Shown piece by piece: positions 1 to 9,878 of a stretch of DNA of 64,000 bases. Origin of the DNA: Acidobacteriales bacterium 59-55 (lineage in GTDB: Bacteria; Acidobacteriota; Terriglobia; Terriglobales; Acidobacteriaceae); assembly GCA_001897435.1 (NCBI GenBank), contig MKSV01000009.1:1-64000 (forward strand). The letters run 5' to 3'. The notes under the pieces were generated by a model. It worked only from the letters and a program-made list of their open reading frames with translations, did no database searches and was not told the origin of the DNA. Each line of letters begins with the position of its first letter. The first letter of the stretch is position 1. A program made the position numbers and the translations under genes.

Positions 1-6
1 AGAGTC

Positions 7-1194
<1,188 letters not shown>

Positions 1195-1221
1195 AGAAGA
1201 TTTCGGTAAAGGGATTTAGGG

Positions 1222-1253
1222 TTCTGTAGTTCAAGATTTTCTGTAGTTCAAGA
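1222..1253. repeat. Short tandem duplication in tuf-rpsJ spacer
   Basis: The 15-mer TTCTGTAGTTCAAGA occurs at 1222-1236 and again at 1239-1253, a period of 17. It lies in the 143-base spacer after tuf. Similar short duplications occur in other ribosomal spacers of this window. Confidence 0.8.
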
Positions 1254-1262
1254 CTAACGAGG

Positions 1263-1297
1263 GCTGCCGGCAGGTGCAGAAGTTCATCACCGGCAGC
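1263..1297 (+). other. Hairpin in the rpsJ leader
   Basis: GCTGCCGG (1263-1270) is complementary to CCGGCAGC (1290-1297), an 8-bp stem with a 19-base loop, 40 bases upstream of rpsJ. No U-tract follows. In E. coli the S10 leader is where L4 acts; a similar role here is only a possibility. Confidence 0.45.
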
Positions 1298-1337
1298 GAC
1301 TCCAAACGATCTTTGAGTAACGCGAAAGAGACTAACC

Positions 1338-1655
1338 ATGGCAGGACAGAGAATCAGAATTCGGTTGAAGGCATATGACTACCGTGTGCTCGACACCTCC
1401 ACCGGCGAGATCGTCGAGACGGCCAAGCGCACCGGCGCCCAGGTCGCGGGGCCCATTCCGCTGCCGACCATGAAGAATAAATACTGCGTTCTGCGTTCGC
1501 CCCACGTCGACAAGAAGTCACGCGAGGCCTTCGAGATTCGTACCCACAAGCGGCTCATCGACATTCTCGAGCCGACCCAGCAGACGGTTGATGCGCTGAT
1601 GAAGCTCGACCTTCCCGCAGGCGTGGACGTAGAGATCAAGACGGTTCAGAAGTAA
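1338..1655 (+). CDS. rpsJ: 30S ribosomal protein S10
   Basis: S10 of the small-subunit head; elsewhere it also pairs with NusB in antitermination. The 105-residue protein begins [14 protein letters not shown] and contains the family motifs VAGPIPLPT and [19 protein letters not shown]. It opens the S10 operon, 143 bases after tuf. Length and start are normal. Confidence 0.99.
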   Translation: MAGQRIRIRLKAYDYRVLDTSTGEIVETAKRTGAQVAGPIPLPTMKNKYCVLRSPHVDKKSREAFEIRTHKRLIDILEPTQQTVDALMKLDLPAGVDVEIKTVQK

Positions 1656-1759
1656 AGAGAAAGCTTCTCAGCAGCTTCTTCACTTGTTTCATGTTTTGGC
1701 AGCACCAGCCCGGCAGTGCTCGGCAGCAAGCCCGGGCATGATGAGGAAAGGAAATTCAA

Positions 1760-2497
1760 ATGTCAGTAGCAGGGATTCTCGGAAAAAAAATCGGCATGAC
1801 GCAGATCTTCGACGATCACGGTGACGTTCATCCGGTAACGGTGCTGAAGGCCGGCCCGTGTGTCATCACCCAGCTGAAGACGCTGGCCAAGGACGGCTAT
1901 GATGCCGCGCAGATCGGCTATGTCGATTTCGTCAAGGCGTCCAAGGTGAACAAGGCCATGACCGGCCACTTCGCCAAGTCGGATGTTCCTCCTGTCCGCG
2001 AGATCAGGGAAGTTGCCCTGGAAGCAGTCAAGAATGTTGATGGCGAAGAGGCAGTTACCGTCAAGGCGGGCGACCGTATCCTGGTTGATATCTTCAACGA
2101 TGAGCGGTTCGTGGACGTGATCGGGACCTCGAAGGGCCGCGGCTTTGCCGGCGTTATCCGCCGCCACGGTTTCGGTGGCGGTCCCAAGTCACACGGCCAC
2201 ATGTTCCAGGTGCAGGGCTCGATCGGTGCATCGTCGTTCCCGTCGCGTGTATTCCCAGGTCAGCGTATGCCCGGCCACATGGGACATGCGCAGATCACGG
2301 TTCGCAACCTGCGCATTCGCGGCATCGACCTTGAAGACAATCTTCTGCTGGTCGAGGGTGCTGTTCCCGGGCCGCGTGATGGCTACGTCCTCATCTCCAA
2401 GGCCAAGGCGCCGCCGCGCGAGCGTCGCGGTTTTGCCGGTGCCGCAACGAAGGATGCGCTTAAGGCTTCGAAGAAGGCTTCGCCGAAGAAGAAGTAA
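1760..2497 (+). CDS. rplC: 50S ribosomal protein L3
   Basis: Large-subunit protein near the peptidyl-transferase centre. The 245-residue protein starts MSVAGILGKKIGMTQIF and has the GxxxSHGHMFQxxGSIG-type segment and the FPGQRMPGHMG loop that reaches into the subunit core. An AGGAAAGGA ribosome-binding site lies just upstream of the ATG. The roughly 30-residue Ala/Lys-rich C-terminus is longer than in E. coli and may be an extra rRNA-binding tail. Confidence 0.99.
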   Translation: MSVAGILGKKIGMTQIFDDHGDVHPVTVLKAGPCVITQLKTLAKDGYDAAQIGYVDFVKASKVNKAMTGHFAKSDVPPVREIREVALEAVKNVDGEEAVTVKAGDRILVDIFNDERFVDVIGTSKGRGFAGVIRRHGFGGGPKSHGHMFQVQGSIGASSFPSRVFPGQRMPGHMGHAQITVRNLRIRGIDLEDNLLLVEGAVPGPRDGYVLISKAKAPPRERRGFAGAATKDALKASKKASPKKK

Positions 2498-2549
2498 AGA
2501 AGATTCAAACAGAAAGTTCTTTGTTGGGTACTTTCTAAATACAGTTTTG

Positions 2550-2571
2550 GCCCGCCGCATCGATGGCGGGC
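2550..2571 (+). other. Hairpin in rplC-rplD spacer
   Basis: GCCCGCC (2550-2556) pairs with GGCGGGC (2565-2571) around an 8-base loop, 17 bases before the rplD ATG. No U-tract follows, so it is not an ordinary terminator. Confidence 0.5.
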
Positions 2572-2588
2572 ATGAAGAGAGAAGAACG

Positions 2589-3266
2589 ATGGCAAACATC
2601 AACGTAGTCAATCTCGACGGAAGCAAGGTCGGTGAGTTCGAACTCGCCGATGAGGTCTTCGCGGGCGAGATCAACGACGCGCTCCTTTGGGAGTCGGTCA
2701 AGCACTATCGCGCCGCGCTGCGCCAGGGAACTGCCGCCACCAAGAACCGCAAATTGGTCTCGGGCGCGGGCAAGAAGCTCTGGAAGCAGAAGGGAACCGG
2801 CCGCGCTCGCGTCGGCTCGATCCGCACTCCGCTCTGGCGCGGCGGCGGCACGGTCCACGGACCCCAGCCGCGCAGCTATGAGTACGCCTTCCCGCAGAAG
2901 AAGCTGATGGGCGCGCTGCGCTCGGCCATCGCCGCCAAGATCGCTGAAGGCAAGATCACGGTCGTCGATTCGTTCGAGATTCCCGAGGCGAAGACGAAGC
3001 TCTATCGCGCAGCCCTCGACAAACTCGAAGCGGGCAAGACGACGCTGCTGGTCGAGAGCAGCCGCAAGCTCGGCGAGAAGCTCTACCTCGGTTCGCGCAA
3101 TCTTCAGGGCGTTGAGCTTGTGCTCAGCTCCGAGGTCCACCCCTACGACCTGCTCCGCTACGAGCACGCTGTCTTTTCGAAGGATGCCATCGAGGCGCTT
3201 CAGGAGACGCTCAGAAAGTTCGTATCGAAGCGCAAGGCCGCTGCTGCCCAGAAGGAGGTTGCATAA
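2589..3266 (+). CDS. rplD: 50S ribosomal protein L4
   Basis: L4 lines the peptide exit tunnel and, in E. coli, autoregulates the S10 operon. I placed the start at MANINVVNLDGSKVGE, 225 residues, preceded by a GAGAGAAGAA purine run; the frame is open further upstream but that part overlaps rplC. The conserved tunnel loop (GTGRARVGSIRTPLWRGGG) is present. rplW starts immediately after the stop. Confidence 0.97.
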   Translation: MANINVVNLDGSKVGEFELADEVFAGEINDALLWESVKHYRAALRQGTAATKNRKLVSGAGKKLWKQKGTGRARVGSIRTPLWRGGGTVHGPQPRSYEYAFPQKKLMGALRSAIAAKIAEGKITVVDSFEIPEAKTKLYRAALDKLEAGKTTLLVESSRKLGEKLYLGSRNLQGVELVLSSEVHPYDLLRYEHAVFSKDAIEALQETLRKFVSKRKAAAAQKEVA

Positions 3267-3560
3267 ATGCCAACCCTCTACACCGTGATTCGCCGCCCCC
3301 TGATTACCGAGAAGGGGATGGGCGTCAAAGAGACCCAGAACACGCTGGTCTTCGAGGTTGCCGTAAAGGCCACCAAGACCGAAGTAAAGCAGGCTGTCGA
3401 GACCCTCTTCAAGGTGAAGGTCTCCGGAGTCCGCACCGCAACCGTTGAAGGCAAGGAGCGCCGCCGGGGCAAGTTCACCGGCTACCGCCCCGACTGGAAG
3501 AAGGCTTACGTTCGCCTCAAAGAGGGCGAGAAGATGCCGGACTATATCAATAGCCTCTGA
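3267..3560 (+). CDS. rplW: 50S ribosomal protein L23
   Basis: L23 sits at the tunnel exit and docks trigger factor and SRP. The 97-residue protein shows the family pattern TVIRRPLITEKGM near the N-terminus and VKVSGVRTATVEGKERRRG in the rRNA-binding loop. It begins at the base after the rplD stop, with AGGAGG inside the end of rplD as ribosome-binding site, so the two are translationally coupled. Confidence 0.99.
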   Translation: MPTLYTVIRRPLITEKGMGVKETQNTLVFEVAVKATKTEVKQAVETLFKVKVSGVRTATVEGKERRRGKFTGYRPDWKKAYVRLKEGEKMPDYINSL

Positions 3561-3665
3561 CGAGGGATCAACAGTCTCTATCGCGAGCTATTTCGCAGTA
3601 ACAGATTTCAGGAACCGAAGCGTCGCTGAGAGATTCACAAGCGCCGCAGGCAAGGAATAAAGACG

Positions 3666-4490
3666 ATGCCGATCAAATCATTTCGACCGATTACACCATC
3701 CCTCCGCTTCGCGACGAAGCTGGTCAACGACGACCTGACGACGGACAAGCCGTACAAGCCGCTGCTCGCCGTCAAGCCGCGTACCGGTGGTCGCAACAAT
3801 GCCGGCGGACTGACCATTCGCCATCAGGGCGGCGGCCATAAGCAGAAGCTCCGCATCGTGGATTTCAAGCGCGAGAAGTACGGGATTCCGGGCACGGTTG
3901 CCACCATCGAGTACGATCCCAACCGCAGCTCGCGCATCGCGCTGATCAGCTATGCCGACGGCGAGAAGCGCTACATTATTCAGCCGATCGGGCTTAAGGT
4001 CGGGCAGTCGATCATGAGCGGCCCGGATGCCGATATCCTGGTTGGAAACGCGCTGCCGCTGAAGAACATCCCGATCGGTACGATCGTGCATAACATCGAG
4101 CTTCGTCCCGGCAAGGGCGCGCAGATGGCACGTTCGGCCGGCGCGCAGGTCAACCTGATCGCCAAAGAAGGCGACTACGCTCTGCTCAAGCTGCCCTCGG
4201 GTGAGACCCGCAAGGTGCTGGTCGAGTGCATGGCGACGGTTGGCCAGGTCGGCAACACCGATCACGAGAACGTCACCATCGGCAAGGCCGGACGCAACCG
4301 CTGGAAGGGCATTCGCCCGGCCAACCGCGGTGTCACCATGAACCCGGTCGATCACCCGCACGGCGGCGGCGAAGGCAAGACCTCCGGCGGACGCCACCCG
4401 GTCACTCCGTGGGGCCAGCCGACTCGCGGATACAAGACTCGCAACAACAAGCGGACCGACGTATTTATCGTCAATCGCAGGAGTAAGTAA
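3666..4490 (+). CDS. rplB: 50S ribosomal protein L2
   Basis: L2 is required for subunit association and the peptidyl-transferase centre. It is 274 residues with the core [21 protein letters not shown] segment, and [20 protein letters not shown] carrying the essential histidine region near the C-terminus. The 105-base spacer from rplW holds no clear regulatory element. Confidence 0.99.
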   Translation: MPIKSFRPITPSLRFATKLVNDDLTTDKPYKPLLAVKPRTGGRNNAGGLTIRHQGGGHKQKLRIVDFKREKYGIPGTVATIEYDPNRSSRIALISYADGEKRYIIQPIGLKVGQSIMSGPDADILVGNALPLKNIPIGTIVHNIELRPGKGAQMARSAGAQVNLIAKEGDYALLKLPSGETRKVLVECMATVGQVGNTDHENVTIGKAGRNRWKGIRPANRGVTMNPVDHPHGGGEGKTSGGRHPVTPWGQPTRGYKTRNNKRTDVFIVNRRSK

Positions 4491-4582
4491 AAGAGCTTTT
4501 GTTTATTTTGCAATACCAAGTCTCGCACGCAAGAGATTCGTCGTATCCAGCATCGCAACAAAGAAATTCGGAGCTCAGCACA

Positions 4583-4870
4583 ATGGCACGTTCAGCAAAA
4601 AAAGGTCCTTTCATCGACGATCACCTGATGAACAAGATCAACGTCATGAATCAGACCAACGACAAGAAGGTCCTCCGCACCTGGTCCCGCCGGTCCACGA
4701 TCCACCCGGACTTTGTCGGCCACACCATCGCAGTGCACAACGGCCGCAAGTTTATCCCGGTCTACGTGACGGAGAACATGGTCGGCCACAAACTCGGCGA
4801 ATTTTCGGCGACCCGCACCTTCAAGGGTCACGCCGGCCGCGCTACTGAGTCCTCCGCACGGCCCAAATAA
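4583..4870 (+). CDS. rpsS: 30S ribosomal protein S19
   Basis: Small-subunit head protein that contacts S13 and the A-site finger bridge. I start it at [15 protein letters not shown] (95 residues); an in-frame upstream start at 4499 would add residues that no S19 has. The family signature [17 protein letters not shown] is present. It follows rplB in the usual S10-operon order. Confidence 0.98.
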   Translation: MARSAKKGPFIDDHLMNKINVMNQTNDKKVLRTWSRRSTIHPDFVGHTIAVHNGRKFIPVYVTENMVGHKLGEFSATRTFKGHAGRATESSARPK

Positions 4871-4915
4871 AGAGAATCGGGCAGAGTTTTCGTTTGTCCT
4901 TCAAGGAAGAAGATC

Positions 4916-5437
4916 ATGGCTAAGGCAGCAGCAGAGAAAATCCGAGAGTTCCGCGCAGAGGCGAAGTTCCAGCGCACCAGCCCGCAGAAGGCGAAGCTGG
5001 TTCTCGACCTTATCAAGGGCCTGCGCGTAGAGCAGGCGCTCAACACCGTTCACTTCAGCACCAAGCGCATGGCGCCGGTAGTGGAGAAGGTTCTGCGGTC
5101 GGCGATTCAGAACGCCAACTACGTCTCGCAGGAGCAGGGTCTCGATGTGGACGTCGACAACCTGTACGTGAAGACCGCGGTCGCCAACGAAGGTCCGCGC
5201 ATGAAGCGAATCCGGCCTGCCCCGATGGGACGCGCCTTCCGCTATCAGCGCCGGCTCGCGCACATCATCGTCACCGTCGCCGAGAAGGGATCGGTCGCGG
5301 CGGGATCCGCGGCTGAGGGTACATCGGTCGCCGCGAAAAAGACCACGAAGAAAGCAGCCGGCAAGACCGCGGCGAAGAAGTCCGCGGGCAAGAAGGCAGC
5401 CGCCAGGAAGCCGGCAGTCAAGAAGGCTGCAAAGTAG
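4916..5437 (+). CDS. rplV: 50S ribosomal protein L22, with basic tail
   Basis: L22 lines the exit tunnel. Residues 1-125 are a normal L22, including the RMKRIRPAPMGRAFRYQRR segment of the tunnel hairpin. The remaining residues (173 in all, against about 110 usually) form an Ala/Lys/Thr-rich tail with repeated AAKK/GKKAA units, resembling histone-H1-like sequence. The tail ends exactly at the stop codon without a frameshift, so it is part of the gene. It is probably disordered and may bind rRNA (inference). Confidence 0.97.
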   Translation: MAKAAAEKIREFRAEAKFQRTSPQKAKLVLDLIKGLRVEQALNTVHFSTKRMAPVVEKVLRSAIQNANYVSQEQGLDVDVDNLYVKTAVANEGPRMKRIRPAPMGRAFRYQRRLAHIIVTVAEKGSVAAGSAAEGTSVAAKKTTKKAAGKTAAKKSAGKKAAARKPAVKKAAK

Positions 5438-5471
5438 GCAGTTTCTTGTAAACTTAAAGTTTTGATTCACC

Positions 5472-5497
5472 GCCCGCCGGCTCAACCGGCAAAGGGC
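5472..5497 (+). other. Hairpin in rplV-rpsC spacer
   Basis: GCCCGCCGG (5472-5480) can pair with CCGGC (5486-5490) and, past an AAA bulge, GGGC (5494-5497) around a CTCAA loop. It lies about 17 bases upstream of the rpsC start and may affect ribosome access. Confidence 0.4.
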
Positions 5498-5514
5498 ACG
5501 GAGTAAGGGAAGAT

Positions 5515-6189
5515 ATGGGACAGAAGGTCCATCCGTATGGTTTTCGCCTCGGCATCAACAAGCCGTGGAAGTCACGCTGGTTCGTCGAGCGCGGCTATGA
5601 CAAGCTGCTGGTCGAGGACGTCAAGCTGAAGGCTGAGCTGCGCGAGAAGCTGAAGGCCGCCGGCGTGAGCTCGGTTGAGGTCGAGCGTCCGGGCAACAAG
5701 CTGCGCCTGATCATCCGCACGGCGCGCCCGGGCATCATCATCGGCCGCAAGGGCGCTGAGATCGACAAGCTCAAGGCGGACATCCAGAAGCGCACCAGCC
5801 GCGAGGTCTTCATCGATATCCTCGAGGTAAACAAGCCCGAGCTTGACGCTCAGCTGGTGGCCGAGAATATCGCCCTGCAGCTTGAGAAGCGCGTCAGCTT
5901 CCGCCGCGCCATGCGCAAGAGCGTGGATTCAGCCCTGCGCTTCGGCTGTAAGGGAATCAAGGTTCGCGTCTCCGGCCGTCTCAACGGCAACGAGATCGCC
6001 CGCTCGGAGTGGTATCTCCAGGGCCGTCTGCCGCTGCACACGCTGCGCGCCGACATCGATTACGGCTTCGCCGAGGCGCACACCACCTACGGCATTATCG
6101 GCGTCAAGACCTGGGTCTATCGCGGCGATATCTACGAGCAGAAGAAGCGCCGCGACCAGGGCGTAACAACCGGCGCGTTCGCGTCGTAA
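5515..6189 (+). CDS. rpsC: 30S ribosomal protein S3
   Basis: S3 forms part of the mRNA entry channel and helicase site. The 224-residue protein begins [21 protein letters not shown] domain contains [15 protein letters not shown] (residues about 75-90), followed by the C-terminal domain with [16 protein letters not shown] and [18 protein letters not shown]. All expected parts are present. Confidence 0.99.
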   Translation: MGQKVHPYGFRLGINKPWKSRWFVERGYDKLLVEDVKLKAELREKLKAAGVSSVEVERPGNKLRLIIRTARPGIIIGRKGAEIDKLKADIQKRTSREVFIDILEVNKPELDAQLVAENIALQLEKRVSFRRAMRKSVDSALRFGCKGIKVRVSGRLNGNEIARSEWYLQGRLPLHTLRADIDYGFAEAHTTYGIIGVKTWVYRGDIYEQKKRRDQGVTTGAFAS

Positions 6190-6196
6190 GGTTTCA

Positions 6197-6251
6197 GGAC
6201 GGCGAGAAGATCCTGCCGTCCGTAGAGTTAAAGCGACGGGGCCAGAGCCCC
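6197..6251 (+). other. Two consecutive hairpins in rpsC-rplP spacer
   Basis: GGACGGC (6197-6203) pairs with GCCGTCC (6215-6221). It is followed by GGGGC (6238-6242), loop CAGA, GCCCC (6247-6251). A TTTTT run occurs only 15 bases later (6266-6270), so neither is a standard terminator. The pair lies just ahead of the rplP start. Confidence 0.5.
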
Positions 6252-6272
6252 CGAGGGTAAGAGGGTTTTTAT

Positions 6273-6707
6273 ATGTTGATGCCAAAGAAGGTCAAGTTTC
6301 GCAAACAGCAGCGCGGCCGCATGTGCGGCAAGGCGTGGCGCGGCTCCGATCTCTCGTTCGGCGACTACGGCCTGAAGGTCATGGAGTGCGGCTATATCAC
6401 CGACCGCCAGATCGAAGCCAGCCGTATCGCGATGACGCGCTTTATCAAGCGCGGCGGTAAAGTTTGGCTCCGCCTGTTCCCGGACAAGCCGATCACCAAG
6501 AAGCCCGCCGAAACCCGTATGGGTAAAGGCAAGGGAGCGCCGGACCACTGGGTCTGCGTGGTTCGTCCCGGGCGAATCCTGTTCGAGATGGAAGGCGTCA
6601 GTCCGGAGCTTGCTAAAGAGGCTATGCGCCTGGCGGCTCACAAGCTCCCGCTCAAGACCAGCTTCGTCCAGCGTCACGACGTCAAGGCGACGGTTGCGGC
6701 CAAGTAG
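6273..6707 (+). CDS. rplP: 50S ribosomal protein L16
   Basis: L16 helps position A-site tRNA. It is 144 residues, starting [17 protein letters not shown], which is the family start. The segment ending [12 protein letters not shown] near the middle is the conserved loop that contacts 23S rRNA. It is encoded between rpsC and rpmC as usual. Confidence 0.99.
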   Translation: MLMPKKVKFRKQQRGRMCGKAWRGSDLSFGDYGLKVMECGYITDRQIEASRIAMTRFIKRGGKVWLRLFPDKPITKKPAETRMGKGKGAPDHWVCVVRPGRILFEMEGVSPELAKEAMRLAAHKLPLKTSFVQRHDVKATVAAK

Positions 6708-6754
6708 TTTCAGCAGGCGTTTTCAGTAGGCTTTTAGCAGTCAAGGAAAAGACA

Positions 6755-7030
6755 ATGGATTTCGAAAAGATCAGCAACCTCAATGATGACGAGCTCAAGG
6801 TTCAGGCGGCGCAGGCCGGCGAGCAGCTCTTCCGCATCCGCTTTCAGAAGACCCTCGGTAACACCGAAGGTCTCAAGAAGCTGAAGACGCTCAAGCTCGA
6901 CATCGCCCGCATCAAGACCGTCGCTCGTCAGCGCACCCTCGCTGCGGAGAAGGCGGCCGCTCCGGTCCGCGTCAACGAAGCCCCGGCCAAGAGCACCCGC
7001 ACCGCCCGCAAGAAAGCGAAGAAGGACTAA
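6755..7030 (+). CDS. rpmC: 50S ribosomal protein L29
   Basis: Two-helix protein at the tunnel exit. It is 91 residues; the first ~65 match L29 (FEKISNLNDDELKVQ, FRIRFQKTLGNTEGLK, IARIKTVARQR). About 25 Ala/Lys/Arg-rich residues extend the C-terminus, another basic extension like that on L22. Three bases separate its stop from the rpsQ start. Confidence 0.97.
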   Translation: MDFEKISNLNDDELKVQAAQAGEQLFRIRFQKTLGNTEGLKKLKTLKLDIARIKTVARQRTLAAEKAAAPVRVNEAPAKSTRTARKKAKKD

Positions 7031-7033
7031 TTC

Positions 7034-7381
7034 ATGGCAGACACAACCAATACCGCAGCCGCAACTTCCGCCGAGGCCCAGCCCTCACGCCGCAATGAGA
7101 AGGTCGGCCTCGTCGTCTCGACCAAGATGCAGAAGACGATCGTCGTCGAGATCGAGATGCGCAAGGCGCACCCGAAGTACAAGCGCGTGATGAAATCGAA
7201 CAAGAAGTTCTACGCGCACGACGAGCAGAACTCGGCCCGCGTCGGCGATGTGGTTCGCATCCGCGAAGCCCGGCCCCTCTCCAAGCTCAAGCGCTGGTCG
7301 CTCGAGGAGATCGTTCGCCGCTCCTCGCTCGCGCAGCTTGCCGAAGAGAAGACGGCCGCAGTAGCTGCCGAGGCGAAATAG
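7034..7381 (+). CDS. rpsQ: 30S ribosomal protein S17
   Basis: Primary 16S-binding OB-fold protein. The 115 residues contain the family core [19 protein letters not shown] and [19 protein letters not shown]. Both an N-terminal stretch of about 25 residues and an Ala/Glu-rich C-terminus exceed the usual ~85-residue form. It follows rpmC by 3 bases, suggesting coupling. Confidence 0.98.
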   Translation: MADTTNTAAATSAEAQPSRRNEKVGLVVSTKMQKTIVVEIEMRKAHPKYKRVMKSNKKFYAHDEQNSARVGDVVRIREARPLSKLKRWSLEEIVRRSSLAQLAEEKTAAVAAEAK

Positions 7382-7388
7382 TCGGGCG

Positions 7389-7406
7389 CGGGGCCGGCGT
7401 GCCCCG
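7389..7406 (+). other. Hairpin in rpsQ-rplN spacer
   Basis: CGGGGC (7389-7394) pairs with GCCCCG (7401-7406) around a 6-base loop in the 85-base spacer. No U-tract follows. Confidence 0.45.
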
Positions 7407-7466
7407 TGAACAAGGTTCAGCCGTAACGGGGGATGGCCATAGGCCGTTTCACCCAGGAGAAGAACG

Positions 7467-7838
7467 ATGTCAGTACAAATGAGAACAATGCTTGACGTGG
7501 CCGATAATTCCGGTGCGCGCAAGTTGCAGGTGATCCTGCCCCTCGGTGGCGGTCTTGGCCGCAAGGCCGGCCTCGGCGATGTTGTCACCGCGGCGGTCAA
7601 GGAAGCTTCCCCCGACGGCACCGTGAAGAAGGGCAAGGTTGTCAAGGCGGTCATCGTCCGCACGCGCAAGGAGTATCGCCGCCGTGACGGAACCTACATC
7701 CGCTTCGATCAGAACGCAGCCGTGGTCATCAATGACACCAACGAGCCGGTTGGAACCCGCGTCTTCGGCCCAGTGGCCCGCGAGCTTCGCGAGAAGAAGT
7801 TTCTAAAGATCGTCTCACTCGCGCCCGAAGTTATTTAG
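7467..7838 (+). CDS. rplN: 50S ribosomal protein L14
   Basis: Highly conserved interface protein and docking site of the silencing factor RsfS. The 123-residue sequence contains [15 protein letters not shown] and the C-terminal [20 protein letters not shown], both diagnostic. An AGGAGA ribosome-binding site lies just upstream. Traditional first gene of the spc group. Confidence 0.99.
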   Translation: MSVQMRTMLDVADNSGARKLQVILPLGGGLGRKAGLGDVVTAAVKEASPDGTVKKGKVVKAVIVRTRKEYRRRDGTYIRFDQNAAVVINDTNEPVGTRVFGPVARELREKKFLKIVSLAPEVI

Positions 7839-7868
7839 TTCGAGGTTATTTGTTTCAGCGTCCGGCCT

Positions 7869-7882
7869 CTGCCGGGCGGCAG
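7869..7882 (+). other. Small hairpin in rplN-rplX spacer
   Basis: CTGCC, tetraloop GGGC, GGCAG at 7869-7882. The stem is only 5 bp, but it continues the pattern of one GC-rich hairpin per spacer. Confidence 0.3.
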
Positions 7883-7943
7883 CACGCAAGAGGAATTCGA
7901 TTTACAGCAGACAGCCAAGGCTGAATGCCAGGAGCTAAGTTTT

Positions 7944-8273
7944 ATGGCAGGCATCAAGATCAAGCGCAACGATATCGTCGAAGTGATCGCCGGGAAAGAC
8001 AAGGGCAAGCGCGGCAAAGTCATCCGCGTCATCGCCGACAGGGACCGTCTCCTGGTCGAGCGGGTCATGATGATCAAGAAGCATCTCAAGCCCAACCCGC
8101 AGCGGAACATCCAGGGCGGCATCGCCGAGCAGGAGTCTCCGATTCACGCCTCGAACGTGATGCTGGTCGACGGTGAGGGCAACAAGACCCGCGTCAGCAC
8201 GCGCGTCGAAGACGGCAGGAAGGTTCGTTTCTCGAAGGCCAGCGGCAACGCCATCCCCGACAAGAAGAAGTAA
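7944..8273 (+). CDS. rplX: 50S ribosomal protein L24
   Basis: Assembly-initiator protein of the 50S subunit. It has a KOW motif at the N-terminus (residues about 5-35: RNDIVEVIAGKDKGKRGKVI) and the family segment GGIAEQESPIHASNVMLVD. The 109-residue length is normal. The ATG is preceded by AGGAGCTAAG. Confidence 0.99.
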   Translation: MAGIKIKRNDIVEVIAGKDKGKRGKVIRVIADRDRLLVERVMMIKKHLKPNPQRNIQGGIAEQESPIHASNVMLVDGEGNKTRVSTRVEDGRKVRFSKASGNAIPDKKK

Positions 8274-8366
8274 CGGATTCAACCACTCAGTTTCAACGGT
8301 TCACCCCACGCATCGGTAGACGGAATCCATCCCACCCCGGCACCGTGGAGAAAGCGAAGAGCAATC

Positions 8367-8915
8367 ATGGCATCACGGTTCAAAGAGAAGTACGAAAAAG
8401 AGATCAAGCAGGCGCTTGCCAAGGAATTGAACATCACCAACGCGATGGCGATTCCCAAGCTCGAAAAGATCGTCGTCAACATGGGCCTCGGCGAGGCCAC
8501 GCAGAACGTCAAGATCATGGATCCGCTGGTCGCCGACCTGGCTGCCATCGCCGGCCAGAAGCCGGTGACGACCAAGGCCAAGAAGTCCATCGCCGCCTTC
8601 AAGGTGCGCGAGGGCATGCCCATCGGCGCAATGGTGACCCTGCGCGGCGACAACATGTACGAGTTTCTCGATCGCCTCGTCTCGATCGCCCTTCCCCGTG
8701 TCCGCGACTTTCGCGGCGTCTCGTCGAAGAGCTTCGATGGCCGCGGCAACTACACGCTGGGCCTGCGCGACCAGCTCATCTTCGCCGAGATCGACTATGC
8801 GAAGGTTGATAAGCTCAAAGGAATGAACGTCACCATCGTCACGACGGCAAAGGACGACAACGGCGCCCGCGCTCTGCTGAAGGGTTTTGGAATGCCCTTC
8901 CGCGTTGGAGCCTAG
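8367..8915 (+). CDS. rplE: 50S ribosomal protein L5
   Basis: 5S rRNA-binding protein of the central protuberance. The 182 residues include [11 protein letters not shown], the [20 protein letters not shown] segment and [20 protein letters not shown]. The start at [12 protein letters not shown] matches the family. The frame has no upstream alternative of comparable quality. Confidence 0.99.
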   Translation: MASRFKEKYEKEIKQALAKELNITNAMAIPKLEKIVVNMGLGEATQNVKIMDPLVADLAAIAGQKPVTTKAKKSIAAFKVREGMPIGAMVTLRGDNMYEFLDRLVSIALPRVRDFRGVSSKSFDGRGNYTLGLRDQLIFAEIDYAKVDKLKGMNVTIVTTAKDDNGARALLKGFGMPFRVGA

Positions 8916-8993
8916 TCATCAGGTTATCCGGGTCGACCACGCTGACCAAGTTTGCAGCATAGCAATAAACAAACAAGTATAGAGAGTAAAAAC

Positions 8994-9179
8994 ATGGCAA
9001 CTACCGCAAAGCGCGTCAAAGACGCAAAGAAGCCGAAGTTCAAGTCCCGCCAGCACAACCGCTGCCAACTCTGCGGCCGCCCGCGCGCGTTCTTGCGTAA
9101 GTTCGGCGTCTGCCGTCTCTGCTTCCGCAACCTTGCGCTCAAGGGAGAAATCCCGGGCGTCGTCAAGTCAAGCTGGTAG
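8994..9179 (+). CDS. rpsN: 30S ribosomal protein S14, zinc-binding type
   Basis: S14 of the small-subunit head. The start chosen is [13 protein letters not shown] (61 residues), preceded by AGAGAG; the frame is open further upstream without family similarity. It is the short zinc-ribbon form: two CxxC pairs (CQLC and CRLC, 16 residues apart from first to third Cys) in [20 protein letters not shown]. The stop codon lies inside a 14-base tandem duplication. Confidence 0.98.
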   Translation: MATTAKRVKDAKKPKFKSRQHNRCQLCGRPRAFLRKFGVCRLCFRNLALKGEIPGVVKSSW

Positions 9180-9196
9180 AATCAAGCTGGTAGAAT
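9168..9196. repeat. 14-base tandem duplication across rpsN stop
   Basis: TCAAGCTGGTAGAAT occurs at 9168-9182 and again at 9182-9196, sharing one base. The first copy contains the rpsN stop codon TAG. The second lies in the spacer and would restore an identical ending if shifted. Confidence 0.85.
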
Positions 9197-9301
9197 TAAA
9201 ATCGTCTACCCGCGTTCGGCCTCGCGCCGCGCGTGTCTTCCAGAGACCTCATTCGAGCCTCGGCTCAGGGTGCAGAAGTCTGGAGGCTTTACCGCAACAA
9301 A

Positions 9302-9350
9302 CATTCCCGCTGGTTCTCGTGAGAGACACTCGTCGAGCGAACGGGGAATG
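9302..9350 (+). other. Inverted repeat ahead of rpsH
   Basis: CATTCCC (9302-9308) can pair with GGGAATG (9344-9350), closing a 35-base loop that ends 11 bases before the rpsH ATG. The 182-base rpsN-rpsH spacer is the longest inside the spc block. S8 is the spc-operon autoregulator in E. coli, so this is a candidate site for feedback; that is inference. Confidence 0.35.
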
Positions 9351-9361
9351 AAGGAGAATGA

Positions 9362-9760
9362 ATGAACCTCACCGATCCAGTAGCAGACTTTCTGACTCGC
9401 ATCCGCAACTCCATCCGTGCGCGCCACCAGAAGCTTGACGTTCCTGCCTCGAAGCTCAAGGCCGAGATTGCCCGCATCCTCAAGGAAGAGGGCTACATCG
9501 CGAACTACAAGCCCACGGAAGAGAACGGCCAGAAGGTCATTCGCGTCTATCTCAAGTACGGTCCGAACAACGAGGCCGTCATCCGCGATCTGCAGCGCGT
9601 CTCGCGCCCCGGTTGCCGCGTGTATCTCGGCCGCGACGAGATTCGCCGCGTACAGGGCGGACTCGGCATATCCATCATGACTACTCCGAAGGGCGTCATG
9701 ACCGGTCGCCAGGCGCGCCGCGAAGGTGTCGGCGGCGAGATTCTCTGCGAAGTCTGGTAA
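9362..9760 (+). CDS. rpsH: 30S ribosomal protein S8
   Basis: Primary 16S-binding protein and, in E. coli, translational repressor of the spc operon. It is 132 residues, beginning MNLTDPVADFLTRIRNS. The C-terminal GGLGISIMTTPKGVMTGRQA is the family signature. AAGGAGAATGA places a clear ribosome-binding site before the ATG. Confidence 0.99.
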   Translation: MNLTDPVADFLTRIRNSIRARHQKLDVPASKLKAEIARILKEEGYIANYKPTEENGQKVIRVYLKYGPNNEAVIRDLQRVSRPGCRVYLGRDEIRRVQGGLGISIMTTPKGVMTGRQARREGVGGEILCEVW

Positions 9761-9773
9761 AGCAAAATAAACC

Positions 9774-9800
9774 AGATCTCCGGATCTTTTGTCTTTTCGC
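9774..9800 (+). terminator. Weak terminator-like hairpin in rpsH-rplF spacer
   Basis: AGATC, loop TCCG, GATCT (9774-9787) is followed by a T-rich stretch (TTTGTCTTTT). The stem is only 5 bp. It may cause partial termination inside the spc group or have no effect. Confidence 0.3.
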
Positions 9801-9878
9801 ATTTTTGAGCTAAAGCTCACCGGCTGCAGTGGAACTTGGCACTCTAAGCGACTCGCAAGCCACAGAAGGAATTGAACA

